NCBI GenBank assembly: GCA_029532415.1
Contig: JAQOTA010000046.1
Span: 1,736,001-1,800,000, forward strand
DNA: 64,000 nucleotides
Source: Marasmius tenuissimus
Taxonomy: Eukaryota; Basidiomycota; Agaricomycetes; Agaricales; Marasmiaceae
Direction of reading: 5' to 3'
The position numbers were made by a program, and so were the translations under genes. Below are positions 33,502-44,811 of this stretch, in pieces. Position 1 is the first letter of the stretch. Each line of letters opens with the position of its first letter. The notes under the pieces were generated by a model. That model did not search any database and was not told where the DNA came from. It worked only from the letters and a program-made list of their open reading frames with translations.

Positions 33502-34074
33502 TGGTTGACGTTTAACATCCAACATGGACACCAAACTGAGTCTACGAAGAATTTTCAGTCTTCGGTGAGCTTTGATGGCTTTGGTTCAATACACCGGGTT
33601 TTTGATATGTCTCTCGTAGCCTTCGCATGGCTGTGTAAGTGATTGCCAGTGCCTGGTCAGTGAATGGTGCACGGCGGGCAGTCTGGCCGCCCTTGATAAG
33701 TTCATGGCAAGCACATTATAAGACTACCGCCAGTCTGTATATATCTGACAAGCTTCTGAGCAGAGCCTGGTCAAATGTTATCATGCTGGTGTATTCTGAC
33801 CAAATACGGCCAATCTTGGGCTTTCTGACCAGCGGCAGGTAAGATTATTCCAATCTTTCGCGATCTGACCAGCCGCTGGTCACTTTCTTGTCAAGTTCCC
33901 CAATGCTGACGACACCTGTCATTCCACTTTCAGACTGAAGGTACGTGACAATCCAATGGCCACTATATTTCATTCTAATCCTACATGTACAGCACATGGC
34001 CATCTATAGTAAGACTTACCTCGACTGAAAATTCCCGTAAGGTGCTGACAAGGTCGGCATCGTTTCGCTGGTGC

Positions 34075-34745
34075 TGCTAGAGGCGTAAGAAATTCGGCTG
34101 GCAACTGTTTTGCCACAAGTTCCGGACCTTTGGTCCTCAGTCATTCTTTTTAACTTTATTTGACATTGCCCTGATACAAGAGAATAATAACAGAGTCTAA
34201 CTCAAGTCTAACCACATCGGAACCGCGAGAGATCACCTTGCCACTCCTTTAAACGATTTCGCGTGAATCAGATTTTGATTACCGGTCCGAGTCCGGCATT
34301 CGGATGAGATCCCGGTGAGATTGCCGAGTCTCCGCCAACATGAATCCGACATGTCACGAACGCTGCTGTCTTTTTTTTTGTCTCTCCCCAGCTCAAAGCC
34401 GTTGAACAATCACATTGCAATGGATTCTCTACACCTTTCACAACTGTGTACACAAAATTTGCAGCGGCGCACAAGTGTCAGCACTCAGCAGACCAACTGA
34501 TAATCCCAAGATCATCCTTTCTTCCATCGCTGACGCACCATACGATTTCCAGCCTCTTGCAACAAGTAATTGTCACTGGTAGCCTCGGAAAGGCAATATC
34601 CATAGAGGCTATTGTCCACTTGGCCTTCAAGGGACCTTTTTGTCATCTTCTTTGCTCGTCGGCCAGTAGAAGGGTCGTGGAATGACAGGCTCACGAGTCG
34701 TGATAAACTCAGATTCGAAACCCTGCACCACACCATGGCTGCAGC
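34075..34745. other. Intergenic, no recognised gene
   Basis: Short frames only; a T-run lies near 34370. It includes the promoter of the small gene at 34746. Confidence 0.5.
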
Positions 34746-35062
34746 ATGACCGAGGAGCCAACATTCCCAGGTGAGCACCCTCTTTCACTACTCTTGTTTT
34801 CATTTTACTGACTTCTGTTGAGGATCTTCTAGAGCTCTTCCAGTGTCATGACCATGTCCGTGCAGATGGATTGACAACACAGGACTGCAAACATCATGTT
34901 GGTCCAAGCGGTTTCTCCGCCAGTTTGCCTCGTGTAAACAAGCGAAGATACCCAAGCTATGAAGAACATCCGGGCTACGAGTCCAGTTCGCCCGGGTTCA
35001 CCCTTTATTGGGATCAACCCAACGAAGATCTCGAGAAAATGGTGATATGGGAGCTCGTCTAA
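34746..35062 (+). CDS. Small hypothetical protein, 84 residues
   Basis: Exon 1 is 34746-34770 and exon 2 is 34833-35062, joined by a 62-bp intron with a GTGAGCAC donor and TTCTAG acceptor. The join is in frame and gives MTEEPTFPELFQCHDHVRAD, then a middle segment with CKHHVGPSGF, and the C-terminus GYESSSPGFTLYWDQPNEDL before EKMVIWELV. The smooth in-frame join and composition support a real gene. It has no signal peptide or membrane segment, and the family is not recognised. Cys and His occur as CHDH and CKHH, but they do not form a standard zinc motif. Confidence 0.5.
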
Positions 35063-35344
35063 CCTCGGTTTTTATGGATCACATTAAGGGCAGAGACACG
35101 GGCGGGAGGTCCTTGGGCCAGGGTCATAACGACAGGAACGGCGTGGACGAACGGCAGTGCCCGTTTTCCAGAATCCGCTTGGACTGAGAACCGTCATACA
35201 TCAACCCCTCCTCCACTTCGAGCTTGCCTTTTTCGGTTTCACAGTTGGAAAATGCCACAGTCGATGCAACGCTTTGCCCTAGGGATATTTTGGATATATC
35301 TTGGTCGCCCCTCTCCAGTATCTCTCTAACATATCGCTGCAACA

Positions 35345-37106
35345 TGTCCGCCCCCAGCACTACTTTGGACTTTTTCTTCCCCAAAAATCCTGCTTCTGAC
35401 GCCAAGTAAGTCTATCTTGATGTCTACGCTCGAAATTGAAGCTGATTGGACCGCTTTTGTTCCATCTTCGCGGGTTACTACCTGCTTTGTTATTTTTTCT
35501 TTCTTTGTTACTCCTAGATCAAACCTCCCTGATGCCCACCGACAGTTTCCAATCAACGACCCAGTTCACGGCTTTGGGCTGGGAGAAAGCACATTGCCGT
35601 CCTTTGAGATTTGCGGGCTCAACTCTCAAGTGAACCTGGCTATTTCCCGCGGCCATGTGTCGCCGCCACACTCGTCCCACTTCTCTCAGATCGGCTTCGA
35701 AGAGTCCCTCATCTCTTCGTCTCTCGTGAAGGAGACGATTGGGCCTGTGAAAGTCCGCAATGAACTTCCTTTTGTTTCCCGAACCACGAACGGAGGTGCA
35801 TCTTCATCGGCTCCTTCGTCAACACGGACAATCATCCTCCCAGGCTGGCTAATCATCTCTCCCAATAACAACGCGTACGTTATTTCGTTGATTATGTCGA
35901 CATCTTAACTTATTTTTAACTGCCTTTCCATACTAGTGCTTTCACGCGAACGCTCGCTCAATCCAACCCCACCAAGTTCCGGTAGTTTTGTTTTCCAACC
36001 CCCACCATGCATACATGATGCTCACGACCATACGATCTCTCTCGCTCTGCAGGACATCGAGCCCGTCTTCACTCAATCATGCACTCCCTCACAATAGCGA
36101 ATTTGCTTATATTGCTCAGGATGAGCTATCTTTCGATTTGAAAGCACTGCTGGGTGGAAATAGGGACCCTTGGTGCGTTTGAGTCATTTTGGCGAAGCCT
36201 GGTTTTAATAGGTCACCCCATAGCGTCCAGTCAGAGATGTTCAATCTTCCTGCAGTCCAACATCTCCCTCTACATCAAGACGCGCACAGTCAACCGCAAC
36301 CCGGGGTTACTCTATCACAACACCCTTACAAGGAGACTCAGCTGTCCGTCGATAACACCTTACCGCACGTACAATGGGCGACTGGAAGCGAGAGTCCAAC
36401 CTCGTCAAACAACAGCTCGTACAATAGCTCTCTTTCTGCGACTTCTTCCTCCGCTAAAGGCACCCATGAACGGGTCGCATCCCCCTTCGATCATATGCAA
36501 CAGCCGACCCAAATACCCAACATTTACCACCACCCTCAATCGGACCTTTTCGCCTGGCCTGGCCTGTACGATATCGGCACATTTAGCCCCGAACACAATC
36601 ACATCGCCGACTCAGCCTCGAGAACTGCTCCCGACGTCGGGCCAGTGAGGGGCAGCAAACGGAGCCGCTCCCCAAGCGCTCCTACAACTTCCCCTTCCCC
36701 CGACCCTTCTGCTCAGCTTCGCTACCCCCGCCATCGACGATCCAAGAAGAATAAGGGTGCGGACACCCAAATAGCTACGTGTTCGTGGTTAATCCCGGAC
36801 GAGAACGGGGCTTTGGTTCATTGCGGCGAGGCGTTCACCAACCGTACTCTCCCCACTCACATGAGAGAACACCACCAACCTTGGGTCCGAGATGAATACG
36901 GGGCAATGGTTCCGTGCCCCGACAACCATGAACTTCGTTGTGAATGGGCAGGTTGCCAGCAACTCATGAAGTGGGGCCAATTGTCGAGGCATATCCGCAC
37001 GGATCTGGGGTGGACCGTCGTGCATTGCCCGTTCTGTCGGAAGGTGTTGTCAAGGAAAGACGCCCTTGATCGACATCTCCGTACGAACTCGTGTCCTGGG
37101 ATTTAA
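35345..37106 (+). CDS. C2H2-like zinc-finger protein 1
   Basis: A spliced protein of about 500 residues: MSAPSTTLDFFFPKNPASDA, then a Ser/Pro-rich body over five exons. The long last exon begins after an acceptor TTTTAATAG near 36212 (DPW joined to SPHSVQSEMF). A basic patch (RYPRHRRSKKNKGAD) precedes three zinc modules. Module 1 has CSWLIPDENGALVHCGEAF with LPTHMREHH. Module 2 has CEWAGCQQLMKWGQLSRHIR. Module 3 has CPFCRKVLSRKDALDRHLR and a last Cys. The same three modules occur in the gene at 44812-46328, so this is a paralogue family, probably DNA-binding and nuclear. In module 2 the second His (RHIRTTH in the paralogue) is replaced (RHIRTDL), so that finger may not bind zinc normally. Targets are unknown. 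Confidence 0.8.
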
Positions 37107-38454
37107 AATCGTGACTTGTACGTAGGTGTATAATCCCTCTTAGTTATCTACCTATCTTACTACTAGCTGTTGCTCCTTCTATTTCCTCAGCGTTAGATCA
37201 CCCAGTCTCCCCGCATGTTTGCTTTTCCTGTGTATGATTGTAGTTTCAGATTTCCTCTATCTTACCGGATCTTGTCTACCATCAACCACGAAAAACGAGG
37301 CAAGATCTCAATTGAGGCGGCGGCCCCTAAAGCGCTGCGGGTTGATCGGCTGATTGACTATGAGGACGTATGTGGGTCCCTGCGGTGGTCGTGGGAGTGT
37401 ATGGGGTTCGGTATCGGTGCCGAGGTCTAAACTTTCTACGTTAAGCGAATCGCCGTTGTTTCTAAGCTTCTTCTCCCTCTCCACTCCAGAATCTCCGGCG
37501 AGATAAGTTCCTCCCGAAGCAAGACTCCGAGTCCACGGGTTATGGGTCCATCATTGATGGGGCCTCCTGGGAGGCGCCTTCTGAATTATCCAGGTTGTTC
37601 CACGACCTCGATAATGCAGGCACGCAGTGGCCTTCCTTTCCTCATAGATGTACTCATCACGGTAGAAACGGTGGGCCGCGAGATGATCTGACAATGGCAC
37701 CTGTGACCTCAGTTGAGGTCTCCTCGCTGTCCAGGCGGGCGCCGGGATTGGCTCAATCTACGTGGTGAGTCGTACCCGCTATTCATGAGCATTTCAAACA
37801 ATACTCGAGTAGCATTTTTATCACGAGGTTCTGAGATCATCTCCCTGTTTTCGCCCGAGAATGTGTATATTCACAGGCGCCGACGCTCCATCCAATCCCA
37901 TCGTCCCCCCTGGTACGTGCGATACAACAGCTATATTGATCGATGGAGTATTCATGTGGGATGACTGCTATCCGGGCTCCTGTACTGACTGTCTGAGGGG
38001 ACAAGAAGGGTGGCAGTCCAGAGGTCGAGTCAAAGAGTCGAATCTTGATGATGACGGAAAGGTCTGTTCTGACAGGCGCTGGGGTAGATCCCGAAAGGCG
38101 ATAATCGGGGATTGACTGTTCGATTGTTGAACTCCCGAATACCCTAATTTGGGCCTCTCACCCCATCCTCTGTCGTCGTCTCTGAGTCAACTTGAGCTCT
38201 CTCAGAAGGGAAAACACTGTGGGCAAGGGTCGTTTACAGACGGCAAATCAATCTCGGCCTATACATTCTTTGCGCTAAATAAAGACTATGGCTACAACAA
38301 CACACTAAACTACATACGAACAAGAGAATTACTGGCTTAGTCGCCAAGCTATAGTAATATGAGTTCCTGCTAAACTGACCTTTAGCTCGCATGTCAACTG
38401 AAGGAGAGTAGGATTGGAAGTCTTACCGAGCTCTCAGACTCCTGGTTGGCACCA
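37107..38454. other. Intergenic, no recognised gene
   Basis: 1.3 kb with only short frames. No repeat or RNA gene seen. Confidence 0.5.
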
Positions 38455-39114
38455 CTACTTCTTCACTGTGAACTTGAAGACTCCAGGCTCCGGGGTCGAT
38501 GCCAATCCGAAAAACCTGAGGTGGCCCTCTAGGAAATCGACTCGTTTGATACCCTGTCGACGTTCTTCCTCGCCTGCACCAGGGCCGTGTTCTCGCTCGG
38601 CCGCCTTGCATCGCTCACTGAATGCTGCCTCAACAGCTTCCCCTTTTTGAGCCCTTCTGAGTTCTCCGTCTGTGACCCGCACTTGGAGGGCTGTATGTAA
38701 TCCCTGCAGGAGTTTTTCTACGGACACAAACGCATCCCCATCATCTGTGCTGGCGGAAGACTGAATCTCGAGGTCCCAGACGAGATACTTGTTTCTCAGG
38801 ACCAGGTGGTGGCGTGGCGGCGTGATAGCGGTATCCACGAGCGCACCCTGAGTCGAGACTTCTTTGCGCAACAATGAAAGAGTATCGGGGTTCTTCGAGA
38901 CGTCGAAGGTCAACTGTGGCGGCGATTTGTACCTCAGGACGTCGTGAATGATACTGTCATGACCCTGATCGTCGACGGTAGCCGGCTCTGACTCTGAACT
39001 CGGTGTGGAGGAGGTCACTGCGGGAGACGACCGGGATTCCGTAGCTGAGGTCGTACCTACGGGCGGCGGTGCGACTACAGTGTCCGCTTCAAAGCGGACT
39101 GTCTTGGGTGCCAT
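38455..39114 (-). CDS. DUF6699-type protein
   Basis: A single exon of 219 residues starting MAPKTVRFEADTVVAPPP. The N-terminal 60 residues are Ser/Thr/Pro-rich and disordered. The rest fits the basidiomycete DUF6699 domain as I know it: LTFDVSKNPDTL, DTAITPPRHHLVLRNKYLVW, then a VxVEKLLQGLHTAL helix, and the diagnostic end GIKRVDFLEGHLRFFGLAST. No biochemical function is known for the family; many members occur per genome. The frame stays open upstream to 39438, but I chose the start just before the conserved-looking N-terminus because the upstream extension has no family features and would include likely promoter DNA. Confidence 0.78.
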   Translation of the reverse strand: MAPKTVRFEADTVVAPPPVGTTSATESRSSPAVTSSTPSSESEPATVDDQGHDSIIHDVLRYKSPPQLTFDVSKNPDTLSLLRKEVSTQGALVDTAITPPRHHLVLRNKYLVWDLEIQSSASTDDGDAFVSVEKLLQGLHTALQVRVTDGELRRAQKGEAVEAAFSERCKAAEREHGPGAGEEERRQGIKRVDFLEGHLRFFGLASTPEPGVFKFTVKK

Positions 39115-41129
39115 GTATAAAATTGGGCTGAGAACGCTCAGAGAAATAAGTACACACTCGGCGTCCATAGAATAGCCATAGAACTTACTTGTAAAATTTG
39201 CGGAAATCCCGATGGTCTCGCGAAATACAAAGTCTGCGTAACGACAGCAAAGTATTAAGATTGAGATGAATGGTTTTTGTAGTTGATATGGTAGAGGGGA
39301 TGGCTGAGCTCTGATGTTTGCGGAACGTGGTTCCTTTATATGCTCGGCAGATGGAATGTGCTGGAAATAGGTTGTCCACGGACCAGCTAGTCCCTCATCC
39401 CAATTCGTGTGATAGTTACCACTGTAAAGGTGACTCATATTTACAAGCTATGCAACAGCACTCCTACTATTCAAGGAAGGTGGGCCCAATTCTTTCATGC
39501 CGATACTTGTACAAAAGCGGAAGCGAAGCGAGACCGTGCCCCATCGTCTTTGGCCCAGAACCTGAGGCTACATGCATAGAAACTACGCTAGATAGAGTAA
39601 AGACTGGAGTTACAATGTCGGGAGCAGATTGCAGGGCGCTGTGCACCCCGACGCAGCAAATTCGGTAACGAGCGCTTACCGCCATTAAAAGTCCCCCCGC
39701 CGAGCCGCCGAGCGCAGTGGTTTTTTATTGGCCATCTTTGTTGAATAAGAGCGTGTGCTCCCTTCCTTATTCACTCCCCCCCCCCCCTGACAATCTGGAA
39801 GGGTAAGCATATCACTCGGGAAAGTGAATGATCAATGCACTGCGATTCCCAGAGTTGGCACAAGTCTGCCAGCTGAACGCCCTCTCCGAACCGCTTCCTC
39901 GCCTTCCGGGGTTGAGCCATCTGAATATGCAGGCGTATCTGACGTGAACAGGGTGAACAAATGACTGGAGCGAATTTGATCGTATCTTGCCAAATTTAGG
40001 TGCGTCCAAGCTGTGAATTCGGCGGGACAGATCTATTCATTAAGGTACAGCGTTGACTGAGGTGATGTGTATCCTATCGGTCTTTGTTCTGTTTTCAGCC
40101 AAATGTCGATCGTCCGTTGGTACCTGTGGTAGCTTCGGAGAGAGCAGGATCGTTTATCTGCAAGTCTTCACCCAATGAAAAATGTCCACAGAACGGGTAG
40201 ATCTGGGGACTTCGTCAACATTTGCGCATCAAGGCAGTAGGATACACTCCTCCGTAACTCAAGCGCTCCCAGATCAGGGCAATCTATTGGCAGACCGCTG
40301 ACGCGAGGTTATCTTTGACCCCGTCTAACGAGAAAACCCAGCGTAAGTGAGCAGGTGGTTCATACGGTGACTATAAGATTGTCCGCGTCGGCTAGAGTAC
40401 AGCTTCCAGTACGCCGCCGAATGATAGCAAATACGCTTTGCTTCTATCAAAGCGTTGCTAAAGTTGTTATCCAAGCAGTGAGAAAGCTCAAAGCAATGTC
40501 TGTGGGTCCTGGACGTACCAGTGCATACTACCATCGCAAAGCCTTTGCACCGGGCGGTCAAGCTGCTCTTCTTCGGAGGCGATAAGTCTCCAAGCCAACA
40601 ACCATAGCACCGAGTCTCGACATTCTTTCCCAGACCAGGAGTTTCGAACAAGAAACAAGCGCCCGACCATGCCATGAGCAACAGTGACGAGGCCCATTCA
40701 CTTCGTTGCACTCCGGTGATGCCTAACTGCTAAACGCGATCGATAATGGAGAAATTTGGAATTTGAGGCTTCGATTTCACGTCCATACCTCATCAACGAA
40801 TTGCAAAGATGTCAAAGCTGCCAGGAGCTGCCTCGTGTTGGAATCAACCTGTGTTGACAGTCAAATCCGGAAAGAGAAAGTGTCAAGTCCCCTGGAATGG
40901 CTGAATTAGTTAAGACTGTCATGGAACGCCATGGAGGCTATAGAATACATAAATAAGTGCGCTAGTATACAATGGCCCGGAGAAATATTGACAGGATAGA
41001 CTACAGGCCAGTGGCCACCTAAATGTCTAAGCACATGCCTGTCAAGGAAAAACTCGCGCGCCCCAACCAGCCGAAAAGCCCGAGGGTGCGCGCTGAAAGA
41101 CAAGAAAACAAAAGATCAAAATTGAATCT
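39115..41129. other. Intergenic, no recognised gene
   Basis: 2 kb with only short frames. A run of 12 C lies at 39776-39787. Nothing else seen. Confidence 0.5.
39776..39787. repeat. Poly-C tract (12)
   Basis: Twelve consecutive C on the plus strand, just upstream of CTGACAATC. Confidence 0.9.
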
Positions 41130-43941
41130 CTACAGCACCTCGTCAGGCCGCATGCTCCAGATCTCCATTACACTCTTCCCTCCACTCTTGACCATGGCCA
41201 CAAAGATCTCCCCTCCCTTCGAGAATCCGGCTTTCCACACGCACTCAGGTACACCAGCCATCCTCGTGCTAGTGCCGGTACCATCCTCTTCGAGGGGTGC
41301 CCTCGAGCGTGAGTTGTTTCTCCCCGTCGTTCTCCTCTGCTTCGACGACGTACTCGTGCGGCCCTCGCGATGATCGACAGGGTTCGCAGCTCCTCCTAAC
41401 TCTCGCACGAAACGACCCGTCTTAACATCCCAGAGTTTGACCCGTCCGTCGTTTCCTCCCGTGACGAGCCAGTGATCGTCGAATTGCAGAGCTGTAACGC
41501 TTGAATCGTGTGCCATCAGCCGATGTTGTATTCCATACTGTGGCTCGGAATCAAGAGGCATGGGAGAAGATGCGGTGTTTGCATCGTGACTGATGTACCT
41601 GTGCTTGATTGGGGATGTGTTGAGAAGAGCGGATGACGTCTCTTGACAGCAACGAAGACTGGGGTGCGGGAGTGTGTAGGTGATAACCCGACCATCCGAT
41701 CCCCCGGTTACTAAGATTGCAGAAGGGGTAATATTAGACGAAGGCGCCAGCTGCACTTGGCATACGAGCGCTGCGTGGCCCTGCAACAAGGCCAGACAAT
41801 GTCTGCATCGATGGAGTTAGTGCGTTGTACGAGGGTAAACGAATGCCATCACCTACCCTTTGACGGGATCCCAAACCCTGACAGTAGTGTCCAGTCCTCC
41901 AGAAACAACCCTCACCCCATCGAACGCGACAGAATACACTTGCGAGAAATGACCACTAAATACGTGCAGACACTCCCCAGTGTCGACATCCCAAAGCTGG
42001 TAAAGAAGTTTAAGAAAGAACCAAAGGGAACTAGGAAGACTACACACCCTCAAAGTACAATCATAACTCCCACTCACGACTTTGTTTCCGCAGACATCTA
42101 AGCAGCGAACACTGCCTGAGTGCCCTCTCAACACCCTGAGTGGCATCCCTTGCCTAACATCCCACACCCTGAGAGTCATATCTCTTGATCCTGAGACAGC
42201 AATAGGCCGGTTGTGGAGGACCTTGATGCAGCGAATGGTGGAGGTATGTCCGCGGAGGACATAAATGCAGTACCTGCGCGCCTGTTGAGCGAACAATATG
42301 AAGATCGAAAAGGAGATATCTTACCCGGACATGACATCCCATACCCTTAAGGTCTTGTCGCAGCCTCCACTCACAACGATAGCATTTGGTTGCCCCCAAC
42401 CTTCCGAGCATCCCGATGGTTCGCTGGGCTTACCGGAATCAGGATACGGCATCCTCGGAAGGGCTTCTTCTGAGTTGTTGGGAACGTCCTCCAAACCGGC
42501 GTCCCCGTCATCTGTAATATCCTCGGGGCCCAAACCCAATGCAACTCTCATAGCAGATGGAACGTAGTGATCGTCGTCCGGCCGGTCTTGCTCCTCATCT
42601 TCGTCAAACGGTGCGATGAACAGCTTCTGTTTCCTTCTACTCCGGGTCTGTGTGGTCCATCCAGCCGGAGATGACCTTCCGTTGGCAGGAAGTTCGTCCC
42701 AGCTATGCCGGCTTCTTGGAGGCGGTGAGGCGGAGTTTCGAGGGGTCTGGTCCACACCCGAAGCAGGGTTGGCAGCCTCACGTCGGGTCTCCTTGCCATT
42801 CGGTGCAATTAAACAAACTGCCCAAACGCCGGAGTCGTGCCCAACTAACGTTCTGGCCAGAACGCCGGTTTTCCCACTAAAGACATGTATCCTCGAGTTC
42901 GCTAAACCGACGATGACCCATTCTTCGTTGAGTGCGAGAGAGGTGATGACATTATCGGATGTATTAGCAATGGTTGTTGGTGTACGATGCGTGCGTAGAA
43001 GTCGACCACCGTCCTGCCAGTTTGTCACTATAGATCAATGAGGGTCAGTTCAGCTCAGAGGAGAGAGGAGAGGGAAGCTGCGCACTAAGTCTATAAGAAT
43101 ATATGAAGTGTTCTCTGTAAGAGGATCCCTGTCTTCGGGTATTTGTCCCGGGAGTCGATGTCGCCTTCTCTTTTCCTTTTCCCTTATCCCTCAGCTCCCT
43201 TCGCTTCTTCGCAGCAATCCACTCCAATGCCGGGTCCATGGGCAGGTTGGCATATGGTTCCATGGAGTGAAGAGGTTCTAATTCCGATTCCAACGATGTT
43301 CGTGCGAGAGTTCGAACTTTGCTGGTTCGAACACGAGTCCTCTTTCTAGGTAGCTTCGCCTCGAGTAGACCTCCGTGTAGCTGTTCCGAATCCTCCTCTT
43401 GCAACGATGGAGCCGAGTCGCTGTTCTCCTCCTCGCTATCTGATAGGGTGCCTGAGTCTGACTTGGGGAATCCCCAAAGCAAACACATTCTCCTCCACCC
43501 GCTCTCGTTGACGGTTCCCATGATCAATCCATTCCACCATCGGCTCACGCAGGCAGCCTGCGCCAATGTCATGGGGTCGTCGATAAAAGTTAAAATATGT
43601 AACGACAACTCCACCGGCAGATGTCGGAGGAAATCGCGTTTCAAGAGTGGAGCGATGGACTGTGAGATGTAGAGAATCTCGCTGGGTGTACAGGTAGACA
43701 AGAACGAATGAATTTCGTCCATTCGATTTCGCGAGTTGGCCATATCGACTGCTGAAGTTCCTGGGCTGAGATTCAGTGCCTGCGGGTGATTTGCTTCGAA
43801 TGAATCTGGACCCGGTGAGGGTGCTGGGGTAGGAGGGGATACGATGGGCATGTAATGCGTCTGGCCGTGTATGTGATGGTCGACGTCAACATTCTGGTCG
43901 TTGACGGTGTGGACTGAGGTCGAATTATCAAGTTTCTTCAT
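41130..43941 (-). CDS. F-box/WD40 protein, Cdc4/Pop1-type SCF substrate receptor
   Basis: Substrate adaptor of an SCF ubiquitin ligase: the F-box binds Skp1 and the WD40 propeller binds phosphorylated targets such as CDK inhibitors. The N-terminal exon holds a Pro-rich lead, then the F-box LKRDFLRHLPVELSLHIL with the following WWNGL. Acidic and basic linkers and a Lys-rich stretch (DKGKGKEKA) follow. WD40 blades then appear in order: GHDSGVWAV, GGCDKTLRVWDV, LRGHTSTIRCI, SGSRDMTLRVWDV, LRGHSGSVRCLDV, GHFSQVYSV, GLDTTVRVWD, LLQGHAALVCQV, and HDSSVTALQFDDHWLVTGG. The end KSVMEIWSMRP is characteristic of fungal Cdc4/Pop1 proteins. One blade carries a long acidic insert (42540-42800), as is common in these proteins. 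About 860 residues; no break seen. Confidence 0.88.
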
Positions 43942-44811
43942 GATTCGAACGGTTTCTGAGCGTTCTGAGGGGTGCTACCTAGCTCGAAGAGCAGTGTCAG
44001 GAAAAGGAAGGTGCTATCACAAGCGCCGGAGAGTGCGTGTTGATATCGTGAATTGTGTTGCTCTTGGAGGCGATGTCAATGATGTCAATGGCAGGAGGGA
44101 ATAGTCCGAGTTCAGGTTCGCAGAGATCCGCTGCTGATGGTTTCTTATTCAAATGATTGAGAATGCCAATCCGCAATACTGAAAACAGCGGTCCTATGTA
44201 TCCAAAATCGAAATCACTTCAGCATCGCCTACCGAATACCTTTGCAGAATTAGCTCACCTCAATTCAACGAGCTACTAGACGAGTCCTCTTAGTTGGAGT
44301 GGGCCAAGCGATAGCAAGATGAGGCGATGATCAAAGCAAAGCGTGAAACCGAGAAATCGAGACGAGATGGTGGTGGTGACGGACAGAGCTGGCTGCTGCT
44401 CGACGTCGAGCTTGCGGCCGGCAGATTCGCCCAAGAAGGAAAGTTGCCACGTGCAATATCCATCATAATGATCCGGCATTTGCCGTGCCACGATCAATTT
44501 CAATCAAGAGCCACAACAAGTACAGCGGGTCGAACACAGTTCAAGAAATTAAGATAGGATTCTTTCGTCGATATCATATATCCTTATTCTCACTCCAGAA
44601 ATAGCGCTGATACATAGTTGATCAGAAGCATAATTAACATTCGAGGCCAGGCTGATGAACAAGTCATAAAGGCCATAAATTAAACAGAAATAAAGCAATC
44701 ATAGTGACCAGAGCTTCGTCATTGTCGGCGAATCGTAGAATCCACGGGATGAAATGAAAAGAAAGAAGGAATAATCGCGACATGAGGCGACGATGGCATA
44801 CATTGCGGATG
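43942..44811. other. Intergenic, no recognised gene
   Basis: Promoter of the F-box/WD40 gene and 3' side of the zinc-finger 2 gene. No further gene seen. Confidence 0.5.

Larger units (their letters stand above)
31236..34074. mobile_element. Probable large non-autonomous inverted-repeat element
   Basis: The ends match in inverse orientation: GCACCAGCGAAAC, five unlike bases, then CGACCT, read inward from 31236 and from 34074. A second inverted match lies about 265 and 310 bp inside the ends: GCTCAGAAGC followed by GTCAGA (near 31499, and minus strand near 33764). Both end zones hold many spaced copies of GGTCAGA in inverse orientation and a CCAGCGGCTGG palindrome, the pattern of subterminal transposase-binding sites. 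No transposase frame and no clear target duplication were found, so the superfamily is open. A Mutator-like element (33041-33492) is nested inside. Confidence 0.5.

Noticed and set aside
39115..39438. Upstream extension of the DUF6699 frame
   Set aside because: The added 108 residues have no family features, and the region includes likely promoter and leader sequence; the ATG at 39114 fits better.
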